Translations under genes and position numbers: made by a program
NCBI GenBank assembly: GCA_964531105.1
Contig: CAZHFN010000007.1
Coordinates: forward strand, 9,370-73,369
Length of the DNA stretch: 64,000 nt
DNA from: UBA2256 sp964531105
Lineage (GTDB): Bacteria; Spirochaetota; Spirochaetia; Treponematales; Rectinemataceae
Reading direction: 5' to 3'
Part shown: positions 41,730-50,709 of the stretch, piece by piece
Position numbering within the stretch: the stretch's first letter is position 1
Layout: each line of letters starts with the position of its first letter
Notes under the pieces: model-generated
What the model was told of the DNA's origin: nothing
What the model saw: the letters and a program-made list of their open reading frames with translations, nothing else
The model's database searches: none

Positions 41730-42908
41730 ATGCGTTTATTGGATGGAAGCGGCATGGAAAGGCGGGAATTCGAAAACTCCAGCTCGGGGTTTTTAGGTTC
41801 CTTTACCACCTTAGCGCTCCTGGGTTTTGTCGCCATGTGGTCTGCATCCTCGGGGTACGGAATCCGCATGGAAAGAGGAGCCAGCTATTTTGCCTTGCGC
41901 CAGGCGCTCTTCTTCATCCCTGCCATCGCCATTTTCGTGCTCGCTGCCAAGGTTCCGCTGGACAAAATCAGGGCTCTCATAGGCCCCCTTACCCTCATAT
42001 CCTTGTTTTCCCTCCTCTTGCCCCTCATCCCCGGACTGGGAGTGGAGATCAACGGTGCCAGGCGCTGGATAAACCTGAAAGTAACCAATTTCCAGCCCTC
42101 GGAGCTATGGAAGCCCATAGTGCTCATCTATGCCGCTCATGTGATGGACGGCAAGAACGATAGAATAAGGAAATCGGCGGGCGACGCCGTATTCCCCCTC
42201 ATTATCCTGGGCTTGGGAACGCTTTTCATATACCTGCAAGATGATTTTTCCACTTCCATGCTTTCTCTCCTGGCTGGAATAGCCGTGTTCTGGGTAGCCG
42301 GAACCCCAGTCCGCTTTTTCCTGGCCGTGGTCGCCCTGGTGATACCCGCGGTGATCCTCATGATCACCTCCTCCGAATACAGGTTGATTAGGGTTCTAGG
42401 TTATATAATCCCCGACTTCGATCCCCATGGCATGAACTACCAGGTGCAGAATTCCATCAGGGCTATCATGTCCGGCGGCCTATGGGGCAAGGGCTTGGGA
42501 CTGGGCACCCGGAAGCTATCATCTATTCCCGAGGTCCAATCGGATTTTGTATTCGCCGCCTTTGCGGAGGAGACCGGTCTTCTGGGCGTGGCCGTAGTCT
42601 TTGCGCTCTGGGGTTTCCTCGTCATTTCGGTTGTGAGAGGAATCAGGCGCAAGGATGGCTTTCCCCAGCTTTTAGCCTTGGGCATGCTGGCGCTTCTATC
42701 CATCCAGTTCCTGGTAAATCTCGGTGTCGTCAGCGGTTTCCTACCCGCCACGGGAATCGCTCTTCCGTTTTTTTCTCAAGGCGGCTCTTCCCTGATCTCC
42801 ACAGCCCTCGCGGGCGGTCTCATTCTGAACGCCCTCAAGACCAGAAGCTTTGAAACCCTGGCGCCGGGTGATGAACAGCGCATTTCCGGAGGAAAGGACG
42901 ATGAATGA
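41730..42908 (+). CDS. ftsW: Septal peptidoglycan polymerase FtsW
   Basis: 392 residues, SEDS family with about ten membrane helices. EINGARRWINLKVTNFQPSE near 110 holds the conserved loop, and VQNSIRAIMSGGLWGKGLG and QSDFVFAAFAEETG near 270 are the signature region. Its place between mraY and ftsQ argues for FtsW rather than RodA. The ATG at 41730 has GGAG upstream. The overlap with ftsQ (8 bases) implies coupling. Confidence 0.92.
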   Translation: MRLLDGSGMERREFENSSSGFLGSFTTLALLGFVAMWSASSGYGIRMERGASYFALRQALFFIPAIAIFVLAAKVPLDKIRALIGPLTLISLFSLLLPLIPGLGVEINGARRWINLKVTNFQPSELWKPIVLIYAAHVMDGKNDRIRKSAGDAVFPLIILGLGTLFIYLQDDFSTSMLSLLAGIAVFWVAGTPVRFFLAVVALVIPAVILMITSSEYRLIRVLGYIIPDFDPHGMNYQVQNSIRAIMSGGLWGKGLGLGTRKLSSIPEVQSDFVFAAFAEETGLLGVAVVFALWGFLVISVVRGIRRKDGFPQLLALGMLALLSIQFLVNLGVVSGFLPATGIALPFFSQGGSSLISTALAGGLILNALKTRSFETLAPGDEQRISGGKDDE

Positions 42909-44082
42909 TACGAAACTCGGCGCACGGCCTAAAATAGAGCTTCTCAGAGAAGCCCGAGCGCTGGGGCAGGCTATGTCTATCAAAACTCCCCTGGAAGCCA
43001 AGGTTCCCGGGAAGGATAAAAGCGATACCACTTCTAAAAGCAGGTCCCTCTTCGACCGGAGTACGGCCAGGCGTGAAACGGGCATTCAGGGCACTTCCGG
43101 TTCTCCTTCGGCCAAGAAGTCCTCGACGCTGGGAAGGGGAAAGGCTAAGGACAGTGAAGAGCGGAACGCTTCGGGGCACGGGGAAGGGGATACCCTTATC
43201 CGACTGGTCCGCCAAACCCAGCCTGCAAGGGCAAAGCCTAAAAAACTTTACAACCAGAAGGCAGTTTCCATTTCCAAGGGCATTTCTGCGCGAGAAAAAG
43301 CGGCAGCCAAGACTAAGGGAAAAAGCGATAATGCCAAGCTGGTTTTAGCCCTGGTTCTCCTTCTGGCACTTGGTTCGGGACTGTATTTTTCCATTCCCGA
43401 GGTCACCAGGGTAAATGCGGTGAGCGTCCAGGGAATGCTCAACGTGCTGGAGACGGAAATCATGGACGCCCTGGCCTTGAATGAGGAAATCAACCTGGTA
43501 AATGCCGACATCCCCGCCATGGAAGCCCGGATTCTCGGCAACCCCAAGGTTGCCTCAGTGCGGATAGGCCGGGCATTCCCCGACAAACTCATCGTCAATC
43601 TGGCCGAGCGCAGGCCTGTAGCTTGTGTGCTAGTCACCGAGGAGCTGGGAACCCGCTCCATCGCCCTGGACAAAGACGGGGTGGCCTTCGCCTATATGGA
43701 CAGCATTGCCTCCCCCGGCAGGGTTCCCGTCCTTTCGGGCATCAGGTTCGAGCGCTTTACTCCCGGGCAGAGACTCCCCGAATATCTGCGGCCCCTCCTT
43801 GCCGACATCGCAGAGCTTTCGGCCTCCAGTCCTTCGCCCCTGGAAGCATTTTCCGAAATTCGTATAGAAAAAATTTCCGAATCCGAGGCTGAGCTTCTGC
43901 TCTTCCCCTCGGGCAAGACCGTTCCTGTCCGCATGCCGGCCAGGCTGACCCGTGCAAGCCTGGGATCTGCTTTGCTGGTTCTGGATATTCTCGACGGCAG
44001 ACAGGGCATGGAAAAGATCGAAGAAATCGATTTCCGCACGGGTACCATCGTGTACAGAACTAAGGAGGCACAAGCTGGCTGA
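42901..44082 (+). CDS. ftsQ: Cell division protein FtsQ/DivIB with long basic N-terminus
   Basis: 393 residues. The first 145 or so are charged, Ser/Lys-rich and probably disordered and cytoplasmic. A single membrane helix (LVLALVLLLALGSGLYFSI, about 148-166) is followed by a POTRA domain (VNAVSVQGMLNVLETEIMD) and the FtsQ beta domain with VASVRIGRAFPDKLIVNLAE. The tail is longer than in E. coli FtsQ (about 25 residues). The ATG at 42901 follows GGAGGAAAGGACG. It overlaps ftsA by eight bases. Confidence 0.88.
   Translation: MNDTKLGARPKIELLREARALGQAMSIKTPLEAKVPGKDKSDTTSKSRSLFDRSTARRETGIQGTSGSPSAKKSSTLGRGKAKDSEERNASGHGEGDTLIRLVRQTQPARAKPKKLYNQKAVSISKGISAREKAAAKTKGKSDNAKLVLALVLLLALGSGLYFSIPEVTRVNAVSVQGMLNVLETEIMDALALNEEINLVNADIPAMEARILGNPKVASVRIGRAFPDKLIVNLAERRPVACVLVTEELGTRSIALDKDGVAFAYMDSIASPGRVPVLSGIRFERFTPGQRLPEYLRPLLADIAELSASSPSPLEAFSEIRIEKISESEAELLLFPSGKTVPVRMPARLTRASLGSALLVLDILDGRQGMEKIEEIDFRTGTIVYRTKEAQAG
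44062..44068 (+). promoter_or_regulatory. Shine-Dalgarno that fixes the ftsA start at CTG
   Basis: AAGGAGG lies six bases before CTG at 44075. No ATG, GTG or TTG occurs in the ftsA frame close to this site, so the binding site supports initiation on CTG. Confidence 0.65.
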
Positions 44083-45322
44083 TTCCTATATTGTCGGTCT
44101 CGATATCGGCACCACTACCACCAGAGCTGTGGTAGGGGATTTTAACGAAGATGATCAACTGGAAATAATCGGCGTCGGCGTAGCACCCTCCACGGGACTG
44201 CGAAGAGGTGTAGTGCTCAACATCGAGGCAACCCTCTCCGCGGTGAGCGCGGCGATAGAGTCGGCCGAACTCATGTCTGGCCGGGAGATCCATTCCTGCG
44301 TCATGGGCGTTTCGGGGGCTAATGTTGAATGCCTCAACTCCAAGGGAGTCGTGGCCGTGGCCGGCCGGGGCAAGGAAATCACCGCCGATGACATAACCCG
44401 GGTACACGATGCAGCCAAGGCTGTATCCATCCCCATGGATAGGGAGATTCTCCATGTCATTCCCCAGGTCTATTCGGTGGATACCCAGAAGGACATAAGG
44501 GACCCCTTGCACATGATGGGTGTGCGCCTGGAATCCGAGGTTCACATCGTCACTACCTCGGTGACTACAACCCAGAATATGGCCAAATGCGTCAACAGGG
44601 CAGGGTATAAGCCCGAGCGGCGTATCCTGGGCAGCCTGGCTGCCTCCCGTTCCGTACTTTCGGATGATGAAAGAGATTTAGGATGTCTACTTTTAGATAT
44701 AGGCGGCGGCACAACCGACCTTATGGTCTTCAAGGAAGGGGCTCCCTGGTATACGGCGGCCATTCCGGCAGGGGGCATGCAGGTTACCAACGACATCTCC
44801 ATCATGCTCAGCGTCCTCATGGATTCGGCCGAGCGCCTGAAGCGGGAAGCCGCGTCCTGCTGGCTGGATTCGGTGGACGCCGATGAACTCATCGTTGTGC
44901 CGGGTATTGGTGGCAGAGAACCTACAGAAATCCCCAGGCGTAAGCTCTGCGCGATCGTGCAGCCTCGAATGGAAGAGATCTTTCTCATGGCCAAGGAGAA
45001 GTTGGAAAAGTCAGGCTGGCTCAAAGAGATAAAGGCAGGCGTCGTCCTCTCCGGAGGAGCATCGCTCATGGCAGGAGCCTGCGAATTGGCCCAGTCTGTT
45101 TTCGATATGCCCGTCCACCTGGGCAGTCCGCCTGTCATAGGTGGGCTGGAGAACGAATACAGGAATCCGGCCTTCGCGACCGCGGTGGGCTTGGTGCTTC
45201 TGGAGGCCGACGCCCAGGTGGCCGCCGACCCCACGCGGGGCCAGCAGACAGTTCGCAAGGACAAAAAGCGGCCTTCAATTTTGGGAAAAGTAATAGGTGT
45301 GATCAAGGATAAATTCATTTGA
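44075..45322 (+). CDS. ftsA: Cell division protein FtsA, probable CTG start
   Basis: 415 residues from the CTG. IVGLDIGTTTTRAVVGDF (phosphate 1 of the actin fold) comes right after the start, LLLDIGGGTTDLMVFKEG near 205 and VVLSGGASLMAGACELA near 325 are later actin-fold motifs, and the C-terminus PSILGKVIGVIKDKFI is an amphipathic membrane-targeting helix. It anchors FtsZ to the membrane. CTG at 44075 has an ideal AAGGAGG six bases upstream and gives (M)ADSYIVGLD, a normal FtsA N-terminus. An in-frame ATG at 43952 lies deep in ftsQ and is unlikely. Confidence 0.92.
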   Translation: MADSYIVGLDIGTTTTRAVVGDFNEDDQLEIIGVGVAPSTGLRRGVVLNIEATLSAVSAAIESAELMSGREIHSCVMGVSGANVECLNSKGVVAVAGRGKEITADDITRVHDAAKAVSIPMDREILHVIPQVYSVDTQKDIRDPLHMMGVRLESEVHIVTTSVTTTQNMAKCVNRAGYKPERRILGSLAASRSVLSDDERDLGCLLLDIGGGTTDLMVFKEGAPWYTAAIPAGGMQVTNDISIMLSVLMDSAERLKREAASCWLDSVDADELIVVPGIGGREPTEIPRRKLCAIVQPRMEEIFLMAKEKLEKSGWLKEIKAGVVLSGGASLMAGACELAQSVFDMPVHLGSPPVIGGLENEYRNPAFATAVGLVLLEADAQVAADPTRGQQTVRKDKKRPSILGKVIGVIKDKFI

Positions 45323-45336
45323 GAGGGAGGGCATGT

Positions 45337-46536
45337 ATGTCTATTGAAATTATTGATGATGAAGGTGCAGTGAATCCGACCGTAATAAAGGTTATTGGCG
45401 CTGGCGGCGGCGGTTCCAACGCAGTGAATAGGATGATCGTCAGCGGCGTAAAAAGTGTGCAGTTTATCGCCGTCAACACGGATCTTCAGGACCTGGAGCG
45501 TTCCAAGGCCGAGATACGACTGGGTATCGGCACCAAGCAGACTAAGGGCTTAGGCGCAGGCGGAAGGCCCGAAGTGGGTGAAAAAGCGGCCATGGAAGAC
45601 AGGGAGATTATTGAACAATCCCTCCGCGGGGCCGATATGGTTTTCGTAACCACGGGATTAGGCGGCGGCACCGGCACAGGCTCGGCTCCCATCATCGCCC
45701 AGACGGCCAGAGATCTGGGTGCGCTCACCGTAGCCGTAGTGACCAAACCCTTTGCCTTCGAAGGCAAGGTAGTAAGCCGCATTGCCGAGGAGGGGCTGGA
45801 AAAACTCAGGCAGGCTGTGGATACGGTTATTGTCATTCCAAACCAGAATCTGCTCAAGGTTGTCGACAAAAAGACACCTATTAAACAAGCATTCCTCCTG
45901 GCCGATGACGTGCTGAGGCAGGGCGTACAGGGCATATCAGACCTCATTACCTTGGCTGGTGATATCAATATCGACTTCGCCGATGTGCGCACGGTCATGC
46001 AGGGTCAGGGCGATGCCATCATGGGCATCGGCGTGGGCGCGGGCGAAAATAGGGCTGTGGATGCGGCCAACAAAGCGGTCAACAATCCTCTTCTCGAGGA
46101 TGCCAAGATCGAGGGAGCCCGGAATGTCCTGGTAAACGTCACTGGCGGCGAGGATTTTTCCCTCATCGAATACCAGGAGATCGTAGACTACATTACCGAA
46201 AAGGCCGATGAGAACGCCCACATCATAGCAGGCTTTGTCACCGATCCAAAAATCGAGGACGAGGTAAGGGTTACCGTCATCGCTACAGGCTTCGGGTCCC
46301 AGCGCAGCCAGAGTCTCTCCGACATGGCCCGCTCGAGCTTCAGGAACAGACCTGAAATCCGCAAGCCCGCCAGTGATTACGTCTCGCCCCAGGATTTCGA
46401 ACTTATAAGTCAGCAAGCTCCGGCTCCGGCCAAGGGCTACGGCTTTGAAAATGCAGCCGATGGCGACGAATTGGACATACCCACGATTCTCAGGGATAAA
46501 CGATTTGGCGCAGAGAAGGTGGGAGTGAAGCTTTGA
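45337..46536 (+). CDS. ftsZ: Cell division GTPase FtsZ
   Basis: 399 residues. VIGAGGGGSNAVNRM near 22, VNTDLQDL near 48, GLGGGTGTGSAPIIA near 110 (tubulin signature) and the T7 loop region NIDFADVRTVM near 215 are complete. A variable linker leads to the conserved C-terminal peptide DELDIPTILRDKR that binds FtsA. The ATG at 45337 has GGGAGG six bases upstream; an in-frame start at 45319 precedes that site. It overlaps the recombinase gene through TTGA. Confidence 0.97.
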   Translation: MSIEIIDDEGAVNPTVIKVIGAGGGGSNAVNRMIVSGVKSVQFIAVNTDLQDLERSKAEIRLGIGTKQTKGLGAGGRPEVGEKAAMEDREIIEQSLRGADMVFVTTGLGGGTGTGSAPIIAQTARDLGALTVAVVTKPFAFEGKVVSRIAEEGLEKLRQAVDTVIVIPNQNLLKVVDKKTPIKQAFLLADDVLRQGVQGISDLITLAGDINIDFADVRTVMQGQGDAIMGIGVGAGENRAVDAANKAVNNPLLEDAKIEGARNVLVNVTGGEDFSLIEYQEIVDYITEKADENAHIIAGFVTDPKIEDEVRVTVIATGFGSQRSQSLSDMARSSFRNRPEIRKPASDYVSPQDFELISQQAPAPAKGYGFENAADGDELDIPTILRDKRFGAEKVGVKL

Positions 46537-47411
46537 CCGAACTGGGTGCTCGCTACAGAGCCCACCTTTTATTAGTGCGCAAGCGCTCGGCACTCACGGC
46601 CGAAGCCTATGTCCGGGAACTGGAAAACCTGGAGCGCTTTCTCTCGGATCAGGGCAAGAATCCCCTGAATGCCGATGGGGAAGATCTTCTTTCCTTCCTT
46701 GTATGGCGTCACCAGAAAGGTTTGGCCAGGACAACCATGGCCCGGCTCGTGGCAAGCCTCCATTCCCTCTACAAGTTTATGAAGATGGATGGCCTGCGCC
46801 AGGATGATCCTTCCCAGCTCATACGAACACCCCGACAGGAACGGAGCCTGCCTGAGGTGCTCCAGCCCGAGGAAGTGGACAAGTTCCTGGCGAGTATCGA
46901 TCTTTCAACCCCCAATGGGCTGAGAGACAGAGCCCTCTTCGAGCTTATTTATTCCTGCGGTTTGAGGATTTCCGAGGCGGCGTCCTTGAGTTTCGACAGG
47001 CTGTACATGAAGGAAAAGCTCTTGCGGGTCATCGGGAAGCGCAAAAAGGAAAGGATTATTCCCTTCGGTGATGATGCCCAGCTTTGGTTGGGTCGTTATC
47101 TGGCCGAAGCCAGACCTCAGCTGGAAAAAAAGAGAAAAACCGATCTTGTGTTTCTCAACCAGGAGGGGGAGGGCATTTCGAGGAAAGGTATCTGGAAACG
47201 CTTTTCGGGAATCAGGGCGGTAGCGGGCGTGTCGGCCAAGGTGCACACCTTCAGGCACAGCTTTGCAACCCACCTTTTAGCCGGAGGCGCCGATTTGAGG
47301 ACGGTACAGGAACTTCTGGGGCACAGCGATATTTCCAGCACCCAGATCTATACCCATATCGAAGAAGAAGCCCTGCAGAGCTATCACAGGGAATATTTTC
47401 CCAGGTCTTAG
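46533..47411 (+). CDS. xerD: Tyrosine recombinase XerD-like
   Basis: 292 residues. The SAM-like N-terminal core-binding domain (1-90) is followed by the catalytic domain with CGLRISEAASL (Arg I), the Lys in VIGKRKKERII, HTFRHSFATHLL (His-x-x-Arg), LGHSDISSTQIYTHI (His and the nucleophile Tyr). It probably resolves chromosome dimers with the second Xer protein at 50710. The start TTG at 46533 overlaps the ftsZ stop (TTGA), with GGAG seven bases upstream. XerC and XerD cannot be told apart with certainty. Confidence 0.88.
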   Translation: MTELGARYRAHLLLVRKRSALTAEAYVRELENLERFLSDQGKNPLNADGEDLLSFLVWRHQKGLARTTMARLVASLHSLYKFMKMDGLRQDDPSQLIRTPRQERSLPEVLQPEEVDKFLASIDLSTPNGLRDRALFELIYSCGLRISEAASLSFDRLYMKEKLLRVIGKRKKERIIPFGDDAQLWLGRYLAEARPQLEKKRKTDLVFLNQEGEGISRKGIWKRFSGIRAVAGVSAKVHTFRHSFATHLLAGGADLRTVQELLGHSDISSTQIYTHIEEEALQSYHREYFPRS

Positions 47412-47468
47412 GGGGATGACGGAAGCATGAATCTATTGGCGGTGCGTACAGGAAGGCGGAGGAAGACA

Positions 47469-48479
47469 ATGAAACACTGGAGTCGTCCCCGCCAGGTAGC
47501 CCTATTTCAGGATGCCTGCCTCAGTAAAGCCTCTTCCCGCTCCAGCCCCGATGGGATTCTGCTTAATCTGGCACTGGCCAGAATGGAGTTTCTGCGGAGC
47601 CATGAAAAGCTCTTGCTTTCCGCTGCCGTTGATTCTGCTTCAGATCTTATGTCCATACATTCCGGCGATTTGCAGGGCATCGTCATGCGTTCGCTGAGCC
47701 CCGGAGTATGGACTCCACAAATCTACCTGGAAAAAGCCAGGAGAGATGCCGAGTTCCTGGCTAAAAAAAATATAGTCTTCGTCGTCCTGGGCGATCGGCG
47801 CTATCCCCCCCAGCTCGGAGAAGTGTATAGGCCACCCTTCGGCCTGTATCTGCGGGGAAGACTTCCTGATCCTGAAATGCCCTGTGTAGCCCTGGTGGGC
47901 ACGAGGGCTGCTACGGGCAGGGGCTTGGCGGCAGCGTATCGCCTGGCACATGAACTTTCGTCCGGTGGAGTGTGCGTGGTTTCCGGCCTCGCCCTGGGTA
48001 TCGACTCGGCTGCCCACAGGGGAGCCATCAAGGGTAAGGCTAAAACCCTGGCAGTTCTGCCTGGGGGAATGGATTCCGTGTATCCGGCCTCCAACAGGAC
48101 GCTGGCTGCCCGAATTCTGGACGAGGGTGGAGCCCTGGTCACTGAAAATCCGCCCGAGACCAGGATTCTCAGATATCGATTTCCCGAGAGGAACAGGATC
48201 ATAGCCGGCTTGGCCAGATCCTGCGTCGTGGTAGAGGCCCCCGAGGGTTCGGGTGCCCTTATAACCGCCGAACATGCCCTGAGCGAGGGCAGAGATGTGT
48301 TTGTGCACAAGGCCTGCCTGGGCGGCAGCAGAAACCTGGGCGGCGATGCGCTGGCTTCCCAGGGCGCAGTGCCTGTGGAAGAGGCTGCTGACATTATCGC
48401 TGAATGGACTTCCTGTGGCGGACGGAGCGAATTTTTTCCGTTCGTACGGCAGGGGGAGGAGATAGAACACCATGGCTGA
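47469..48479 (+). CDS. dprA: DNA processing protein DprA
   Basis: 336 residues. The Rossmann core has VALVGTRAATGRGLAAAYRL near 140, VVSGLALGIDSAAHRGA near 170, VLPGGMDSVYPASNR near 195 and FPERNRIIAGLA near 230, the DprA signature regions. It loads RecA on incoming ssDNA. The usual C-terminal winged helix is not evident; the protein ends soon after EEAADIIAEW. The ATG at 47469 has GGAGG six bases upstream; ATG at 47427 is possible. It overlaps topA by eight bases. Confidence 0.9.
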   Translation: MKHWSRPRQVALFQDACLSKASSRSSPDGILLNLALARMEFLRSHEKLLLSAAVDSASDLMSIHSGDLQGIVMRSLSPGVWTPQIYLEKARRDAEFLAKKNIVFVVLGDRRYPPQLGEVYRPPFGLYLRGRLPDPEMPCVALVGTRAATGRGLAAAYRLAHELSSGGVCVVSGLALGIDSAAHRGAIKGKAKTLAVLPGGMDSVYPASNRTLAARILDEGGALVTENPPETRILRYRFPERNRIIAGLARSCVVVEAPEGSGALITAEHALSEGRDVFVHKACLGGSRNLGGDALASQGAVPVEEAADIIAEWTSCGGRSEFFPFVRQGEEIEHHG

Positions 48480-50709
48480 GACAACAGGAAAAAGAAAGGC
48501 TGCTCCAAAGGCCGCCGCTAAAGTAGCCCCTAAAGCGGCGCCTAAGGCCGCCCCTAAGAGGGCAAAACGCGGCACCGGCACGGTTAAAGGCCGAAAGGCT
48601 ATTACGTCCAAGGAATCCTCTGGGCGCAATCTGGTCATCGTGGAATCCCCGGCCAAGGCCAAGACTATAGAGAAATACCTGGGCTCCAAGTACAAGGTTC
48701 TAGCATCCATGGGCCACCTGATCGACCTGCCTAAATCCAGGATAGGCGTGGATGTGGAAAAGAACTTCGAGCCCGAATACCTCATCATCAGGGGCAGGGC
48801 GGGGGTGCTCAAGGATCTTGTCGCAGAAGCTAAAAAATCCGAATCAGTCCTCCTGGCATCGGACCCTGACCGCGAGGGAGAGGCCATAGCCTTTCTGATA
48901 GGCAAGCATCTGGAAGAGAAAATTCCCGGCCTACGCATCGAGCGGGTGGCCTTCAACGAGATAACGCAGAATGCGGTAAGGGATGCGGTCAAGGCTCCCA
49001 GACCACTAGATTTGAGCAAGGTGGATGCCCAGAAAGCCCGAAGGGTGCTGGACAGGCTGGTGGGATACAACCTCTCCCCCCTGCTGTGGAAAAAGGTCAA
49101 GAACGGTCTCAGCGCGGGACGTGTACAGTCCGCCGCGCTCAAGCTGATCTGCGACAGGGAAAAGGAAGTGGAATCCTTTATTCCCGAAGAGTACTGGACC
49201 ATAGACGCAGCCTTCAAATCAGGCAAATCCATCATCAAAGCAGACTTGGCTCTTTTCAAGGGCAAGAAACCCAAGATAGAAAACGAGGAAAAAGCTCAGA
49301 AGCTCCTGGCAGCCTTGGAAGGTAAAAGCGCTTCGGTGTCCGAGATGCGCAGCAGCGAAAAGCTGCTCAAGCCCAAGCCGCCTTTTACTACCTCCACGCT
49401 CCAACAGACAGCGGCCAACCGCCTAGGCTTCACCAGCAAGAAGACAATGCAGATTGCTCAGGTGCTTTACGAGGGCGTCAATCTCGGCTCCAAACGCAGC
49501 GGTCTTATTACCTACATGAGAACCGACTCCACCAGGATCGCCGAATCGGCACTAGCCGAGGCCAGAAACTGGTTATCAAGCCACTATCCTGCCCAGTTGC
49601 CCAAGAGTTCCCAGCACTACAGCGCGGGAAAGCAGTCACAGGACGCTCATGAGGCCATCAGGCCGACAAGTGTCGACGCAAGCCCCGAAACAGTCACGCC
49701 CTATCTACAGAAGGACGAACTCAAGCTCTACACCCTCATCTGGGAACGTTTTGTCGCCTCCCAGATGATCCCCGCGCTGATGAAGATAGTCACGGCCGAT
49801 ATTTCCATGGGAGAAGGAATTTTCAGGGCTTCAGCCTCTGCCTATGTAGAAGAAGGTTTCTTCAAGGTGATCAAGCTTTCGGCCACAAAGGAAGAAAAGG
49901 CCAGCCACAATCTGGCGCTCAAGCAAGGCCAGGAGCTGGATGTGGAGAGCATCGCCAAATCCCAGCACTTCACCCAGGGGCCATCCCGTTTTACCGATGC
50001 TTCCATCATCAAGGCCCTGGAAGAGCTCGGCATCGGGCGGCCCTCCACCTACGCGCCCACCATCAGCACGCTTCTGGAGCGCTACTACGTGACAAGGCAG
50101 TCCAAGCAGCTCGTACCCAGCACCTTGGGCAAGATGATATCGGATATTCTCTCGGAATTTTTCCCCGAGGTTATAGGCGCTGGATTCACCGCCCAGATGG
50201 AGAGCCTTTTGGACAAGGTGGAGGATGAAAAAGCCGACTGGGTGCATTCCTTGAAGGATTTTTACCTGCCCTTCAAGGTCAAGCTGGACGACCTTATGGC
50301 CAATCTTTCCAGCAGGAAGGGCTCGCTGGATGAATCCACGGATAGAACCTGTGACCTTTGCGGCAAGCCCATGGTCAAGAAACTGGGCCGCTTCGGATTC
50401 TTCCTGGCCTGCTCGGGCTTCCCTGCCTGCAAGAATACCAAGAGCATTCCCCTGGCACGCTGCCCCAAGTGCGGCGGAGACGTGGTGGAGCGGAAGAACC
50501 CCAAGGGCAAGCGGAAAACCTTCTACGGCTGCACTCGTTACCCTGAGTGCGATTTCGTAACCTACGACAAGCCCACAGAAAAGCTCTGCCCGAAGTGCGG
50601 ATGGTTCCTGGTACAGAAGAACGATGCCCGCAATGGAAACCACAAGGCCTGCATCAACCCCGCCTGCGACTACCTTCATTCCAAGGATGAAGAGGGGCAG
50701 GAGGATTAG
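48472..50709 (+). CDS. topA: DNA topoisomerase I with basic Ala-Pro-Lys N-terminal tail
   Basis: 745 residues. An N-terminal tail of about 45 residues has repeated AAPK units and RAKR, a histone-H1-like composition. The TOPRIM domain follows (VIVESPAKAKTIEKYLG, and ASDPDREGEAIA near 130), the catalytic Tyr lies in GLITYMRTDSTR near 345, and three C-terminal Cys4 zinc motifs begin at CDLCGKP near 625, CPKCGGD and CPKCGWF. It relaxes negative supercoils. GGAGGAG precedes the ATG. It sits in the conserved topA-xerC-hslV-hslU order. Confidence 0.95.
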   Translation: MAETTGKRKAAPKAAAKVAPKAAPKAAPKRAKRGTGTVKGRKAITSKESSGRNLVIVESPAKAKTIEKYLGSKYKVLASMGHLIDLPKSRIGVDVEKNFEPEYLIIRGRAGVLKDLVAEAKKSESVLLASDPDREGEAIAFLIGKHLEEKIPGLRIERVAFNEITQNAVRDAVKAPRPLDLSKVDAQKARRVLDRLVGYNLSPLLWKKVKNGLSAGRVQSAALKLICDREKEVESFIPEEYWTIDAAFKSGKSIIKADLALFKGKKPKIENEEKAQKLLAALEGKSASVSEMRSSEKLLKPKPPFTTSTLQQTAANRLGFTSKKTMQIAQVLYEGVNLGSKRSGLITYMRTDSTRIAESALAEARNWLSSHYPAQLPKSSQHYSAGKQSQDAHEAIRPTSVDASPETVTPYLQKDELKLYTLIWERFVASQMIPALMKIVTADISMGEGIFRASASAYVEEGFFKVIKLSATKEEKASHNLALKQGQELDVESIAKSQHFTQGPSRFTDASIIKALEELGIGRPSTYAPTISTLLERYYVTRQSKQLVPSTLGKMISDILSEFFPEVIGAGFTAQMESLLDKVEDEKADWVHSLKDFYLPFKVKLDDLMANLSSRKGSLDESTDRTCDLCGKPMVKKLGRFGFFLACSGFPACKNTKSIPLARCPKCGGDVVERKNPKGKRKTFYGCTRYPECDFVTYDKPTEKLCPKCGWFLVQKNDARNGNHKACINPACDYLHSKDEEGQED

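Noticed and set aside
43952..45322. ftsA extended to the in-frame ATG at 43952
   Set aside because: The extra 41 residues lie inside ftsQ, match no FtsA N-terminus, and there is an ideal Shine-Dalgarno before CTG at 44075.
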